A stretch of 46,275 nt of DNA from Citrobacter sp. (lineage in GTDB: Bacteria; Pseudomonadota; Gammaproteobacteria; Enterobacterales; Enterobacteriaceae): positions 1 through 46,275 of the forward strand of contig DXKH01000107.1 in the NCBI GenBank assembly GCA_019415335.1, given 5' to 3'. Shown here one piece after another: positions 36,825-46,275 of the stretch (the first letter of the stretch is position 1; each line of letters opens with the position of its first letter). The translations under genes and the position numbers were made by a program. Below the pieces are notes generated by a model that did no database searches, was not told the DNA's origin, and saw only the letters and a list, made by a program, of their open reading frames with translations.

Positions 36825-37148
36825 GATCATTCTCCTTGTATACCCGTCATACTTCAGGTTGCATGGGTGTTGATTTTCCTGCAACGCGAATGATTTAAGG
36901 TATCGATGCTCTGCAAACAAGCTTGCAGGTCACAGGGTTAGCAGGTTAATTATTACCACAAGTCTGGCTTGCGAGATGCGCTTGAGAATACCATTTTCTG
37001 CGCCCGCTGCGAGTATAAAGCACGTAAAAAGAGGGCCCGATTCCGCGAAACACTGGTTTTTGGTGGCTCAGATCTCTATAATCTCGCGCAACCCATTTCC
37101 CCCTTGAACACTTTTTAAGCCGTAGATAAACAGGCTGGGACACTTCAC

Positions 37149-37607
37149 ATGAGCGAAAAATACGTCGTCACCTGGGACATGCTGCAGATCCATGCACGCA
37201 AACTGGCAAACCGCCTGATGCCTTCAGAACAGTGGAAAGGCATTATTGCCGTTAGCCGTGGTGGTCTGGTGCCGGGCGCATTGCTGGCACGTGAACTGGG
37301 CATTCGTCATGTCGATACCGTATGCATTTCCAGCTACGATCACGACAACCAGCGTGAGCTGAAAATTCTCAAGCGCGCAGAAGGCGACGGTGAAGGCTTT
37401 ATCGTCATTGACGATCTGGTAGATACCGGTGGTACCGCCGTGGCTATCCGTGACATGTATCCAAAAGCGCACTTTGTCACCATTTTCGCCAAACCAGCGG
37501 GCCGTCCGTTAGTTGATGATTATGTGATTGATATCCCGCAGGATACCTGGATTGAGCAGCCGTGGGACATGGGTGTGACCTTCGTTCCGCCGATTTCGGG
37601 CCGCTAA
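37149..37607 (+). CDS. gpt: Xanthine-guanine phosphoribosyltransferase
   Basis: This 152-residue purine salvage enzyme transfers phosphoribose from PRPP to guanine, xanthine and hypoxanthine. The PRPP motif [13 protein letters not shown] is at residues 84-96, and RGG at 37-39 begins the flexible loop region. It is near-identical in layout to E. coli Gpt. It is divergent from pepD. A G+C-rich hairpin at 37621-37645 follows. Confidence 0.97.
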   Translation: MSEKYVVTWDMLQIHARKLANRLMPSEQWKGIIAVSRGGLVPGALLARELGIRHVDTVCISSYDHDNQRELKILKRAEGDGEGFIVIDDLVDTGGTAVAIRDMYPKAHFVTIFAKPAGRPLVDDYVIDIPQDTWIEQPWDMGVTFVPPISGR

Positions 37608-37620
37608 TCTCTGACTTTTT

Positions 37621-37650
37621 CAACGCCTGGCACTGCCGGGCGTTGTTCTA
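37621..37650 (+). terminator. Probable terminator after gpt
   Basis: caacgcctgg pairs with ccgggcgttg (one T-G pair) around cactg, followed by ttctattt. The T-run is interrupted, so termination may be incomplete. Confidence 0.5.
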
Positions 37651-37706
37651 TTTAGCGGGTGTCAGGTTACAATAAGCCTCAGTGAGTACTTCAGGAGGCT
37701 GTACGC

Positions 37707-38951
37707 ATGTCACAGGCTAATCTTAGCGAAATCCTGTTCAAACCCCGTTTTAAACATCCCGAAACGTCGACCCTTGTCCGCCGTTTTAATGCCGGGACGC
37801 AGCCGCTTGTGCAATCGGCGCTGGATGGCAAGAACGTTCCCCACTGGTATCGCATGATTAACCGCCTGATGTGGATTTGGCGCGGTGTGGATCCGCGAGA
37901 AATTCTTGATGTCCAGGCGCGTATCGTGATGAGCGATGCCGAGCGCACCGATGCCGAGCTTTACGATACGGTGATTGGTTACCGTGGCGGCAACTGGATT
38001 TATGAATGGGCGAAGCAGGCGATGGACTGGCAGCAGAAAGCCTGCCAGGAAACGGATCCTGAGCGTAGCGGTCGTTACTGGCTGCATGCCTCGACGTTGT
38101 ACAACATCGCTGCCTATCCGCACCTGAAAGGGGATGACCTGGCGGAACAGGCACAGGCATTATCTAACCGTGCCTATGAAGAAGCCGCGCAGCGACTGCC
38201 CGGTACGCTGCGCGAGATGGAGTTTTCGGTGCCCGGCGGTTCCCCCGTCACCGGATTCTTGCATATGCCAAAAGGCGACGGCCCGTTCCCGACGGTGCTC
38301 ATGTGTGGCGGTCTGGATTCAATGCAAACCGACTACTACTCCCTGTATGAGCGTTATTTCGCGCCGCGCGGCATCGCCATGCTCACGCTGGATATGCCTT
38401 CTGTCGGCTTCTCGTCAAAGTGGAAGCTCTCTCAGGACTCCAGCCTGCTGCACCAGCATGTGCTGAAAGCGTTGCCGAATGTGCCATGGGTGGATCATAC
38501 CCGAGTGGCGGCGTTCGGATTCCGTTTTGGTGCCAATGTAGCGGTACGTCTGGCCTATCTTGAATCTCCGCGTCTGAAAGCGGTGGCCTGTCTTGGTCCC
38601 GTTGTCCATGCGTTGCTGAGCGATCCGCTGCGTCAGGGGGCTGTACCGGAAATGTATCTTGACGTTCTGGCAAGTCGACTGGGAATGCACGATGCGTCCG
38701 ATGAAGCGCTACGTGTGGAGCTCAATCGCTATTCGCTGAAGGTGCAGGGATTACTCGGCAGACGTTGCCCGACGCCAATGCTGTCGGGCTTCTGGAAGAA
38801 CGATCCGTTCAGTCCGGAAGAGGAGTCGCGTTTAATCACCTCTTCATCTTCTGACGGTAAGTTGCTGGAGATTCCCTTCAATCCGGTGTATCGCAATTTT
38901 GACAACTCGTTACAGGAAATCACCCGCTGGATTGAAAAGAGATTGTGTTAA
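37707..38951 (+). CDS. frsA: FrsA (YafA), alpha/beta-hydrolase-like protein binding enzyme IIA-Glc
   Basis: This 414-residue protein has an alpha/beta-hydrolase fold in its C-terminal half (about 190-410) and an N-terminal helical cap. The position of the nucleophile elbow is [13 protein letters not shown], with no serine, as in other FrsA proteins, so it is not a standard esterase. In E. coli it binds unphosphorylated EIIA-Glc and shifts the balance of fermentation and respiration. It is full-length. crl follows in the same direction. Confidence 0.94.
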   Translation: MSQANLSEILFKPRFKHPETSTLVRRFNAGTQPLVQSALDGKNVPHWYRMINRLMWIWRGVDPREILDVQARIVMSDAERTDAELYDTVIGYRGGNWIYEWAKQAMDWQQKACQETDPERSGRYWLHASTLYNIAAYPHLKGDDLAEQAQALSNRAYEEAAQRLPGTLREMEFSVPGGSPVTGFLHMPKGDGPFPTVLMCGGLDSMQTDYYSLYERYFAPRGIAMLTLDMPSVGFSSKWKLSQDSSLLHQHVLKALPNVPWVDHTRVAAFGFRFGANVAVRLAYLESPRLKAVACLGPVVHALLSDPLRQGAVPEMYLDVLASRLGMHDASDEALRVELNRYSLKVQGLLGRRCPTPMLSGFWKNDPFSPEEESRLITSSSSDGKLLEIPFNPVYRNFDNSLQEITRWIEKRLC

Positions 38952-38967
38952 TAATTTGCTAAATTCT

Positions 38968-38986
38968 ACTGTTTTGGTAAAACAGT
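38968..38986. repeat. Small palindrome between frsA and crl
   Basis: ACTGTTTT-GGT-AAAACAGT is a perfect 8-3-8 inverted repeat 17 bp after frsA and 22 bp before crl. It could be a weak hairpin or an operator in the crl leader. Confidence 0.35.
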
Positions 38987-39008
38987 TGCTTCACAACAGG
39001 AGATCGCA

Positions 39009-39410
39009 ATGACGTTACCGAGTGGACACCCGAAGAGCAGATTGATCAAGAAATTCACCGCGCTTGGCCCTTATATCCGGGAAGGAAAGTGCGAAGATAA
39101 TCGATTCTTTTTCGATTGTCTGGCTGTTTGCGTCAACGTGAAACCCGCGCCTGAACTGCGCGAATTCTGGGGCTGGTGGATGGAACTGGAAGCGCACGAA
39201 AAGCGTTTCACCTATAGCTACAAATTTGGTCTGTTCGACAAAGCGGGCGACTGGACGACTGTGGCGATCAAAGACAAAGAAGTGGTTGAGCGACTGGAAT
39301 ATACCCTACGCGAGTTTCATGAGAAGTTGCGTGAGCTGTTAAACACGCTGCATCTGTCACTGGAACCCGCTGACGATTTCCGTGATGCGCCGGTGAAGTT
39401 AACGGCATAA
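39009..39410 (+). CDS. crl: Sigma factor-binding protein Crl
   Basis: This 133-residue protein promotes association of sigma S with RNA polymerase and so assists curli and stationary-phase genes. It matches E. coli Crl across its length, including the [12 protein letters not shown] block (about residues 54-65) and the [17 protein letters not shown] segment. It has an aggag site upstream and a strong terminator downstream, before phoE. Confidence 0.96.
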   Translation: MTLPSGHPKSRLIKKFTALGPYIREGKCEDNRFFFDCLAVCVNVKPAPELREFWGWWMELEAHEKRFTYSYKFGLFDKAGDWTTVAIKDKEVVERLEYTLREFHEKLRELLNTLHLSLEPADDFRDAPVKLTA

Positions 39411-39418
39411 TCCCAAAA

Positions 39419-39452
39419 GAGAGGCCGGATAAATTATCCGGCCTCTCTGTTT
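39419..39452 (+). terminator. Terminator after crl, REP-like
   Basis: gagaggccggataa pairs perfectly with ttatccggcctctc and is followed by tgtttt. A second ccggataa/catccgg pair at 39459-39481 gives the region REP character. It separates convergent crl and phoE. Confidence 0.75.
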
Positions 39453-39492
39453 TGTTCGCCGGATAAATCAAACCATCCGGCACATTCAGGAA

Positions 39493-40545
39493 TCAGAACT
39501 GATACGTCATACCCAGCGCTACGATGTCATCGCTGTTAACGCCCAGTTTGTTGTTGTCATCAATCTGGTTGATTTTATAATCAACAAACGCTGACATGTT
39601 TTTGTTGAAATAGTAGGTCGCGCCGACATCGATATATTTCACGATATCTTCATCACCGATACCTTCAATATCTTTGCCTTTCGACTGAACGTAACCGATG
39701 GACGGGCGCAGGCCGAAATCAAACTGATATTGTGCAACGGCTTCGAAGTTTTGCGCTTTGTTGGCAAAACCACCGGAGATCGGCGCCATGTTGCGGGTTT
39801 CAGAATAGATGGTCGCCAGATAGATGTCGTTGCCATCGTATTTCAGGCCGCTCGCCCAACCTTCAGCATTCTGGCCATGGCCGCGCGCCTGCAGGTTTTG
39901 CTCATTAGTACGGTCAGAGTTGGCGTAGGCGCCAATGATCGCGAAGTCGCTGCCGCCGAAGTCGTAGCTCAGTGAGGTCCCGAAACCGTCACCGTTCTGT
40001 TTCTTCACATCACGGTCTTCGTTTTTACCCTGATATTGCAGGGTCATGTTCAGACCGTCGATCATGCCGAAGAAGTCGGTGTTACGGTATGTCGCCAGAC
40101 CACTGGCACGTTTGGTCATGAAGTTATCGGTCTGCGCGAGACCGTCACCACCAAATTCCGGGAACATATCGGTCCAGGCGGCAACGTCATACAGTGCGCC
40201 CAGGTTACGACCGTAATCGAAAGAGCCGATATCTTTCAGCTTGACCCCGGCAAACGCCAGACGCGTTTTCTGACCGGATTCGCTTTCGGTTTTGTTGCCC
40301 GCAAATTCCGCTTCCCAGCGACCGTAGCCGGTCAGTTGATCGTTAATCTGCGTTTCGCCTTTAAAACCAAAGCGGACATAGGTCTGGTCGCCGTCTTTGT
40401 CATCATTATCGCTGAAGTAGTGCATCGCTTTGACTTTGCCATACACATCCAGCTTATTACCGTCTTTGTTAAACACTTCCGCTGCCTGCACGGATGCCGA
40501 TGCCACAATACCCATCACCACTAATGCCAGAGTGCTCTTTTTCAT
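39493..40545 (-). CDS. phoE: Phosphoporin PhoE
   Basis: This 350-residue outer-membrane porin has a signal peptide cleaved after Ala21 ([12 protein letters not shown]). Its L3 loop contains [14 protein letters not shown], and it ends in FGMTYQF-like (LGMTYQF) with C-terminal Phe. It favours anions and is induced under phosphate starvation. A Pho box lies upstream. Its synteny with crl and proB is as in E. coli. Compare the second, diverged porin in the malonate island. Confidence 0.96.
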   Translation of the reverse strand: MKKSTLALVVMGIVASASVQAAEVFNKDGNKLDVYGKVKAMHYFSDNDDKDGDQTYVRFGFKGETQINDQLTGYGRWEAEFAGNKTESESGQKTRLAFAGVKLKDIGSFDYGRNLGALYDVAAWTDMFPEFGGDGLAQTDNFMTKRASGLATYRNTDFFGMIDGLNMTLQYQGKNEDRDVKKQNGDGFGTSLSYDFGGSDFAIIGAYANSDRTNEQNLQARGHGQNAEGWASGLKYDGNDIYLATIYSETRNMAPISGGFANKAQNFEAVAQYQFDFGLRPSIGYVQSKGKDIEGIGDEDIVKYIDVGATYYFNKNMSAFVDYKINQIDDNNKLGVNSDDIVALGMTYQF

Positions 40546-40628
40546 TTTCAGTCCTGATTTAAAGTACGCGCTAATATTTACTGGGTGTGATCCCCGTTGA
40601 AAGACAGGAGGGGTTTTATCGTTCTGGG

Positions 40629-40646
40629 GTGAAGGTTTTATGACAA
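40629..40646 (-). promoter_or_regulatory. Pho box of phoE
   Basis: On the minus strand TTGTCATAAAACCTTCAC matches 14 of 18 positions of the PhoB consensus CTGTCATAAATCTGTCAC. It is 84 bp upstream of the phoE start. Confidence 0.65.
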
Positions 40647-40833
40647 AGTAAGAATAATTTTAAAAAAGGATGTTTTTCTGTTTCGGTAATAAAAACGTCA
40701 AACACTGCCGCTACGCTTGCTGATCCAGCACAACAAAATTTCATGCTTTGTGCGCTGCTTGTTGGCAACCGGGGCCAGTCCTGCTAAAACGTTCGTTTAC
40801 TATCATTTTCCCTATTTTGAACGGCAGAGAATC

Positions 40834-41937
40834 ATGAGTGACAGCCAGACGCTGGTGGTAAAACTCGGCACCAGTGTGCTAACGGGCGGATCGCGCCGCC
40901 TTAACCGTGCCCACATCGTAGAACTTGTTCGTCAGTGCGCGCAGCTGCATGCCGCAGGACATCGTATTGTTATCGTCACGTCGGGCGCTATTGCCGCCGG
41001 GCGTGAACACCTGGGGTATCCGGAACTGCCTGCAACCATTGCCACTAAGCAGCTGCTGGCGGCAGTCGGGCAGAGCCGTCTGATTCAACTGTGGGAACAG
41101 CTGTTTTCGATTTACGGCATTCACGTCGGGCAGATGCTGCTGACGCGGGCGGATATGGAAGATCGGGAGCGCTTTCTGAATGCACGAGACACTCTGCGTG
41201 CGCTGCTGGATAACAATATTGTTCCGGTTATCAACGAGAACGATGCCGTTGCCACGGCGGAAATTAAAGTGGGGGATAACGACAATCTCTCCGCGCTGGC
41301 GGCGATCCTCGCCGGGGCGGATAAACTGCTGCTGTTGACCGATCAACAGGGGCTGTTCACCGCCGATCCGCGTACCGATCCGCAAGCCGAGCTAATTAAA
41401 GATGTTTACGGGATTGATGACGCGCTGCGGGCCATCGCCGGTGACAGCGTGTCGGGTCTCGGAACGGGCGGTATGGGCACCAAGCTACAGGCTGCTGACG
41501 TCGCCTGTCGTGCCGGTATCGACACCATCATTGCTGCTGGCAGCAAGCCGGGTGTGATTGGTGACGTGATGGAAGGCATCTCTGTCGGCACTCGCTTCCA
41601 CGCGCAGGCTTCCCCGTTGGAGAACCGCAAACGCTGGATCTTCGGCGCGCCGCCTGCCGGTGAAATCACCGTGGATGAAGGGGCGACGGCGGCGATTCTG
41701 GAACGCGGCAGTTCCCTGCTGCCAAAAGGCATTAAAAGCGTGACAGGCAACTTCTCGCGTGGTGAAGTTATCCGTATCTGTAACCTGGAAGGGCGCGACA
41801 TCGCCCACGGCGTGAGCCGCTACAACAGCGACGCGCTGCGCCGGATTGCCGGACACCACTCCCAGCAGATCGACGCGATTCTGGGCTATGAATATGGCCC
41901 GGTCGCTGTCCATCGCGATGACATGATTACCCGTTAA
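40834..41937 (+). CDS. proB: Glutamate 5-kinase
   Basis: This 367-residue enzyme phosphorylates glutamate in the first step of proline synthesis and is feedback-inhibited by proline. The amino-acid kinase domain spans about 1-260 ([40 protein letters not shown]), and a PUA domain covers about 275-360. The ATG at 40834 gives the E. coli length; the earlier in-frame start at 40717 is not supported. proA starts 11 bp after its stop. Confidence 0.97.
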   Translation: MSDSQTLVVKLGTSVLTGGSRRLNRAHIVELVRQCAQLHAAGHRIVIVTSGAIAAGREHLGYPELPATIATKQLLAAVGQSRLIQLWEQLFSIYGIHVGQMLLTRADMEDRERFLNARDTLRALLDNNIVPVINENDAVATAEIKVGDNDNLSALAAILAGADKLLLLTDQQGLFTADPRTDPQAELIKDVYGIDDALRAIAGDSVSGLGTGGMGTKLQAADVACRAGIDTIIAAGSKPGVIGDVMEGISVGTRFHAQASPLENRKRWIFGAPPAGEITVDEGATAAILERGSSLLPKGIKSVTGNFSRGEVIRICNLEGRDIAHGVSRYNSDALRRIAGHHSQQIDAILGYEYGPVAVHRDDMITR

Positions 41938-41948
41938 GGAGCAGATAA

Positions 41949-43202
41949 ATGCTGGAACAAATGGGCATTGCTGCCAAAGCCGCGTCGTACAAACTGGCGC
42001 TGCTCTCCAGCCGCGAAAAAAATCGCGTGCTGGAAAAAATAGCTGATGAGCTTGAAGCACAAACGGAAACGATCCTGAACGCAAATGCGCAGGACGTGGC
42101 CGAAGCGCGCACGAACGGTCTGAGCGAGGCGATGCTCGATCGCCTGGCGCTGACGCCCGCGCGGCTGAAGGCGATTGCTGATGACGTCCGTCAGGTCTGC
42201 AATCTGGCGGATCCGGTCGGGCAGGTGATTGACGGAGGACTGCTGGACAGCGGGCTGCGTCTGGAACGTCGCCGCGTGCCGCTGGGCGTGATTGGTGTCA
42301 TTTATGAAGCGCGTCCAAACGTCACCGTCGATGTCGCCTCCCTGTGCCTGAAAACGGGAAATGCAGCGATTCTGCGCGGCGGTAAAGAGACATATCGCAC
42401 CAACGCGGCCACCGTGCGCGTGATCCAGCAGGCGTTAACCTCCTGCGGTTTACCGGAAGCGGCGGTTCAGGCCATTGAAAGCCCCGATCGTGCACTGGTG
42501 AATGAGATGCTGCGCATGGATAAGTATATCGACATGCTGATCCCGCGTGGCGGCGCGGGTCTGCATAAGCTGTGCCGCGAGCAGTCGACCATTCCGGTGA
42601 TCACCGGCGGGATTGGCGTGTGTCATATCGTTGTCGACGACAGTGCAGAGATTGCCCCGGCGCTGAAGATTATCGTCAATGCGAAAACGCAACGTCCGAG
42701 TACCTGTAACACGGTAGAGACACTGCTGGTGCATCAGCACATCGCGGCACGTTTCCTGCCGGTGCTGAGTCAGCAGATGGCGGAGAGCGGCGTGACGCTG
42801 CATGCGGACGAGCAGTCGCTTGCTCTGTTGAACGCGGGCCCAGCGAACGTGGTGGCGGTGAAAGCAGAAGAATTTGACGACGAGTTCTTGTCGCTGGATT
42901 TGAACGTCAAAATCGTCGCGGACCTGGATGACGCCATTGCACATATTCGCGAGCACGGCACCCAGCATTCCGACGCCATCCTGACGCGTACCATGCACAA
43001 CGCGAACCGTTTTGTGAACGAAGTGGATTCGTCTGCGGTGTACGTCAACGCCTCGACCCGTTTTACCGATGGCGGGCAGTTTGGCCTCGGCGCGGAAGTC
43101 GCCGTCAGTACGCAAAAATTACATGCCCGCGGTCCCATGGGGCTGGAAGCGCTGACTACCTACAAGTGGATCGGCTTTGGTGACGATACGATTCGTGCCT
43201 AA
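41949..43202 (+). CDS. proA: Gamma-glutamyl phosphate reductase
   Basis: This 417-residue NADPH-dependent reductase converts glutamyl phosphate to glutamate semialdehyde. It is an aldehyde-dehydrogenase-fold protein. The catalytic Cys is in [15 protein letters not shown], and the cofactor site includes [16 protein letters not shown]. It has an aaggag ribosome site and forms an operon with proB. The tRNA-Thr gene lies 114 bp downstream. Confidence 0.97.
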   Translation: MLEQMGIAAKAASYKLALLSSREKNRVLEKIADELEAQTETILNANAQDVAEARTNGLSEAMLDRLALTPARLKAIADDVRQVCNLADPVGQVIDGGLLDSGLRLERRRVPLGVIGVIYEARPNVTVDVASLCLKTGNAAILRGGKETYRTNAATVRVIQQALTSCGLPEAAVQAIESPDRALVNEMLRMDKYIDMLIPRGGAGLHKLCREQSTIPVITGGIGVCHIVVDDSAEIAPALKIIVNAKTQRPSTCNTVETLLVHQHIAARFLPVLSQQMAESGVTLHADEQSLALLNAGPANVVAVKAEEFDDEFLSLDLNVKIVADLDDAIAHIREHGTQHSDAILTRTMHNANRFVNEVDSSAVYVNASTRFTDGGQFGLGAEVAVSTQKLHARGPMGLEALTTYKWIGFGDDTIRA

Positions 43203-43316
43203 TTAACGCCGGGTGATGCAAAATCAGCCACTTGATTCGCAAGGCTATTGACGCATCACTCGGTTAGTTTTAACCTTCTACCCCGTGTTCACACTCGTGG
43301 TCACGTCCTCATCAGG

Positions 43317-43392
43317 GCCGATATAGCTCAGTTGGTAGAGCAGCGCATTCGTAATGCGAAGGTCGTAGGTTCGACTCCTATTATCGGCACCA
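43317..43392 (+). tRNA. thrW: tRNA-Thr (anticodon CGT)
   Basis: This 76-nt tRNA runs from gccgatatagctc to tatcggcacca with encoded CCA and anticodon CGT. It follows proA, as thrW does in E. coli, a well-known prophage insertion site. An integrase remnant lies immediately downstream, so the tRNA 3' end is the probable attachment site. Confidence 0.96.
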
Positions 43393-43406
43393 ACAACCAC
43401 GCGGCT

Positions 43407-43951
43407 TCACGCGATATTCACCAGTCCAGCAAAAGTGCCTTGTGCCATATTTGTGCCATTCCCCGCCAGGAATGAGTCGATTTGCATGGCATGTTGCGTC
43501 AGGTGATTCGGTGCCAGATGTGCATAACGCTGCACCATCTCGATACTCTCCCACCCACCCATTTCCTGTAGCGCACTGAGTGGCACGCCGGACTGTACAA
43601 GCCAGCTTGCCCTGGTATGCCTCAGGTCATGGAAGCGGAAATTTTCTATCCCAGCCCGCCTTAACGCTGCACGCCACGCCGTGTTAGCATCCCTTTGAAG
43701 TGCATCCTCCAGAATCCGATCCGGCTTTTGTCATCATCCAGACTTTTCTTGTGCTGCTTTTCATTAAGCCAGCGAATGCACGCTTCATCGAACGTTCTCA
43801 GCTTAAACTCTCCCATCTTATCAACTCGCCAGGCTTCGGCTTTCAGCTGATCATAGAGCTCCTGCGCTTGCCTTTTGTCCGTTGTCCCAAGAGACCGTCT
43901 AATTCGACTTCCACCAGGCGTAACGAAGTCGCAGTGCCACGAATCGGGCAC
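43407..43951 (-). pseudogene. Tyrosine recombinase (phage integrase) with internal deletion
   Basis: The integrase is in two frames. The 5' part (43951 down to about 43690) encodes an arm/core-binding region, [21 protein letters not shown] and [19 protein letters not shown]. It then meets, two bases out of frame, the catalytic C-terminal part [29 protein letters not shown] and [20 protein letters not shown], which ends at the TGA at 43407. The middle of the protein, including the first catalytic Arg, is missing, so it is dead. The upstream frame is also closed by a stop just before 43951. It lies 14 bp past tRNA-Thr and marks a decayed prophage or island. Confidence 0.85.
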
Positions 43952-44498
43952 GTTGCTTGGTGTGCGCTAGTTGCGTTCAGACTGGCAACCCATGAAAGAT
44001 TACCGGCGTCAGAAGCCAAGAATAATCTATTCTTGTCCTGATGGTTAGCTACAGCCCATAAGCAACGTCGTTTCCATCGTAAGACCGCCAAAGATATTGA
44101 ATGGCTGCTGAAGCAGGGACGGACAAGCCAATCTGACTGGCGCAGCCTGAGTTCCTGAGTTGCTAGCCAGCGAGAAACGATACGCATCACTGGAAGTGGG
44201 GAAAATGACCCTGAAAAGTGGGTAAACAAGGTGAGATGGTCACGGAGATGTCCGACGAAGTCTATTCGCGCCGGTAATCGCGTATTGGAATAGTCGCACT
44301 ACCTGAATTTACTTTTGATCTGGCTGGTAGGTGATCAGTATTCAAAATAGGGAGGAATATTTTCAGTTTCATAGTTCTGAGCAACATATGTAAACAATAA
44401 AATGGTTTTCTAAGACAAAATTGATGCGCAATAGCATTGCATCTATTTGATTTGTTTCTATAATGATTGTTTTCTAATGCATAAATGGAGGAGAGTAA
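43952..44498. other. Degenerate accessory DNA without an intact gene
   Basis: This 547-bp stretch lies between the broken integrase and the first secreted-protein gene. An open + frame at 44042-44158 reads AHKQRRFHRKTAKDIEWLL then KQGRTSQSDWRSLSS before a stop. It looks like a gene fragment, but I do not recognise the family. The last 200 bp are AT-rich and contain the promoter region of the gene at 44499. Confidence 0.4.
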
Positions 44499-44933
44499 AT
44501 GTGCCGTTATTTGCTGTTTTTATTATTTATACCTTTCACTTCTGCAATAGCAGTTCATAATAATAATGATTACTTATTTTATTGCCATGCTGAACAATCA
44601 AAAGAAATAAAGGCAAAGACGTTAAATAACCATTTAGTTGTTTATATTGATAGCTTGGAGATAGTATCAAATGAAACTATCGAGGAAATAAAATCCGTGT
44701 ACAAAAAGGAACTGGCGGAGGTTAAAAAAGAAGGCGCTGATGATTATGCAATGTTTAGATTTTCCACTGAAAATGATGTGGTATCAATAGGCAGTGGCAT
44801 TGATAAAGCTGATTATAGCGACGCAACAAACCGATTGAGTATAACAAACAAGAATGATGATTCATCCAAAACTTACTGGTGTGATAGTGATGATTTAAAT
44901 CAATTGGATTTGATGAAAGAGAGCGCCGATTGA
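44499..44933 (+). CDS. Secreted protein of unknown function, possible orphan immunity protein
   Basis: This 144-residue AT-rich gene has a strong ggaggag site. The protein has a signal peptide (LLFLLFIPFTSAIA, cleavage near residue 18) and a mature part with one Cys near each end (FYCHAEQ and YWCDSDD), which could form a disulfide. I do not recognise a domain. It is convergent with a second secreted protein of the same length and Cys layout, which is coupled to a toxin domain. By analogy it may be an extra immunity protein. Confidence 0.65.
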   Translation: MCRYLLFLLFIPFTSAIAVHNNNDYLFYCHAEQSKEIKAKTLNNHLVVYIDSLEIVSNETIEEIKSVYKKELAEVKKEGADDYAMFRFSTENDVVSIGSGIDKADYSDATNRLSITNKNDDSSKTYWCDSDDLNQLDLMKESAD

Positions 44934-44975
44934 ACGGCGCTTTATATTACGATAGAACATTTAATATTTTATTAA

Positions 44976-45410
44976 TTAGTCTATTCGATTCCAATCACAT
45001 GACTGACTATCGGGTGAAAACGCATTTGCATTTTCTTTGAATATATAGTCCACCCCGTTCTTATTTGTATACGTGAAATTATTGACATATACACCTTGTG
45101 TCGATATCACATAATAGCCATTTACCTTCCCTTTAATAAATTCGCTCCATTTCTCCGTTATCAACTCTGACTTTGTTCCATCATTTTCATGTGAGGATTC
45201 AACTAAGTTCAATGGGATTGGCTTATCTGAATTGCTGTATTTTACATAACTTATCATCCAGTTATCAGCATCGTAAGAAATAGTGGCATATGTAAGCCTT
45301 ATTTTTTTTCCTATACTAGCATTCGACTCCATACAATGGATCTGTCTGGAGAGTGAGGCCGCATTTACCGAGAATGCGACGGATAAGATAATGAAAAAAA
45401 TCTCTTTCAC
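44976..45410 (-). CDS. Putative periplasmic immunity protein for the GH19-like toxin
   Basis: This 144-residue protein has a signal peptide (FFIILSVAFSVNA/A, about residues 4-18) and two mature cysteines, HCMES and SCDWN. The start is GTG at 45410, which overlaps the toxin stop as GTGA, so translation is coupled. A secreted partner fits a peptidoglycan-cutting toxin that acts in the periplasm. No family is recognised; the immunity role is inferred from the coupling. The gene is AT-rich like its neighbour. Confidence 0.65.
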   Translation of the reverse strand: MKEIFFIILSVAFSVNAASLSRQIHCMESNASIGKKIRLTYATISYDADNWMISYVKYSNSDKPIPLNLVESSHENDGTKSELITEKWSEFIKGKVNGYYVISTQGVYVNNFTYTNKNGVDYIFKENANAFSPDSQSCDWNRID

Positions 45411-46275
45411 CGCAGTTCTCGCAAATGTTCATTTATGAATGACTCTATATGGTTCCTATGGATGCCATATAGTTTTCGATGATCATGTGCACGTTGAGTA
45501 TCTGGACCCCATAAGATTTTTGCTCTCTCATACCCTTTCTTTGATTCATTCGAATCCTTTGTTGGTCCTTGAAAATGGGTTCGAGGATCGTGCCATAACG
45601 CCCATGATAATGAATAGGTTGCATTATCGTAAATACTACTATTTTCAAATAGAAATTCACTGTCAAAGCATAATGAGTTAAGATGCTCTGATTTTAGTAT
45701 TCTAGTTATCGATTTAAAATAGCCAAGTCGGTTATCATATCCATTAACGCCACCATTTACTACGCACGTCACCATGTTGAAATCATCAGTTTTAGAATAT
45801 TCAAGGCACCTTGTTTTATTGCAGTAATACCAAAGAGCTGATAATAATGAATGAGGCAACGACAACAATTTATCCTCATGAGATATTATTGTATCGTCAG
45901 AATAATCATCATAACTTTGATAATTTGAGTGCCCCGTTAGTTGTAATAAGCCTAGACCATACCATGGGGCATAACTAGCCTGCGAGCCATTAAGTTCAGA
46001 CAAATATCTAAACGCACCAGTTTCCCCACAAACTTGAGCAAGAAAATGTGTTTTTTCGCGGCAGGTATTGATACCAAACCAAGGCAACCAAAGGTTGATA
46101 GCATCTAAATATCCTTTTAACTCCCCCCCAGTAGTTGCACCTGTAGCAATTCGCCTGAACTCAGCCATAGTAATGTCGCGGTTACAGGCGCAGGTTGTAG
46201 GGAGTGCTTCCTCATGCTGGTTTGCTGGCTGGCGGTGGGGGGGGCTGTGCGTAGCCTGGGCATGTTGTACTGGAT
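45407..46275 (-). CDS. C-terminal part of a GH19 chitinase/lysozyme-like toxin, 5' end beyond the window
   Basis: The open frame continues to the right window edge, so the start is outside. The visible 288 or so residues begin with a Pro/His/Gln-rich linker (HSPPHRQPANQHEEALP), then CACNRDIT and a domain resembling GH19 lysozymes. It includes KTHFLAQVCGETGAFRYLSE with the likely catalytic Glu and WYGLGLLQLTGHSNYQSYDD, the counterpart of the GxGPIQLT-NY motif. Such domains end VgrG, PAAR or Rhs proteins of type VI secretion and cut peptidoglycan. An ATG at 46168 is available, but the linker reads in frame before it. The downstream secreted partner supports a toxin role. Confidence 0.7.
   Translation of the reverse strand, partial: PVQHAQATHSPPHRQPANQHEEALPTTCACNRDITMAEFRRIATGATTGGELKGYLDAINLWLPWFGINTCREKTHFLAQVCGETGAFRYLSELNGSQASYAPWYGLGLLQLTGHSNYQSYDDYSDDTIISHEDKLLSLPHSLLSALWYYCNKTRCLEYSKTDDFNMVTCVVNGGVNGYDNRLGYFKSITRILKSEHLNSLCFDSEFLFENSSIYDNATYSLSWALWHDPRTHFQGPTKDSNESKKGYERAKILWGPDTQRAHDHRKLYGIHRNHIESFINEHLRELR

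Noticed and set aside
43843..44229. 128-residue minus-strand frame over the integrase 5' end
   Set aside because: It overlaps the integrase in another frame, has unusual composition and no ribosome site; it is a shadow frame.

Overview
The window is chromosomal DNA of an Enterobacteriaceae member close to Citrobacter or Salmonella. Gene order from the 5S rRNA to thrW follows the E. coli K-12 rrnH to thrW backbone: 5S rRNA, tRNA-Asp, dkgB, yafC, yafD, yafE, mltD, gloB, yafS, rnhA, dnaQ, tRNA-Asp, (variable island), yafV, fadE, gmhA, yafJ, yafK, dinB, yafP, rtcB2-prfH, pepD, gpt, frsA, crl, phoE, proB, proA, tRNA-Thr. The proteins match the K-12 ones closely. Departures from K-12 are an MFS pump between yafC and yafD, the absence of yafN/yafO behind dinB, an intact prfH, and the two accessory regions described below. 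The genus assignment is inference.

Region 1 (1-9849) is core genome: the end of an rRNA operon, two identical tRNA-Asp genes about 9.4 kb apart, and conserved housekeeping and cell-wall genes.

Region 2 (about 9930-25830) is a 16-kb metabolic island between the second tRNA-Asp and yafV. It carries a biotin-containing, membrane-linked malonate decarboxylase of the Malonomonas rubra Mad type, not the soluble Klebsiella Mdc type usually met in enterobacteria. Its parts are an alpha subunit (malonate:ACP transferase), a fused ACP plus carboxyltransferase subunit, a second carboxyltransferase subunit, a 71-residue biotin carrier, an OadB/MadB-type decarboxylase sodium pump, and an unannotated 41-residue membrane peptide in the position of a gamma subunit. 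Both prosthetic-group enzymes are present (an MdcB/MadG-like synthase and an MdcG/MadK-like transferase), as is an acetate:ACP ligase-like protein. Around these lie an amidase, a two-gene membrane transporter, a diverged general porin, an EamA-type carrier and a LysR regulator. A 17-bp palindrome, consensus RTTACCTNNNAGGTAAY, lies upstream of most transcription units of the island and links them into one probable regulon. The inferred pathway is uptake of an amide or ureido derivative of malonate (or malonate itself), hydrolysis by the amidase to malonate, then decarboxylation to acetate and CO2 coupled to sodium export.

Region 3 (25870-43392) returns to the core: fatty-acid oxidation (fadE with a FadR site), LPS heptose synthesis (gmhA), peptidoglycan-Lpp remodelling (yafK), SOS polymerase (dinB with a LexA box), an RNA-repair and ribosome-rescue pair (rtcB2-prfH), pepD, gpt, frsA, crl, phoE with a Pho box, and proBA.

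Region 4 (43393-46275) is a mobile-element scar at the tRNA-Thr gene: an integrase with an internal deletion, unrecognised degenerate DNA, and an AT-rich module. The module holds the C-terminal part of a GH19 lysozyme-like toxin that runs off the window, a translationally coupled secreted protein that is probably its immunity partner, and a second secreted orphan.
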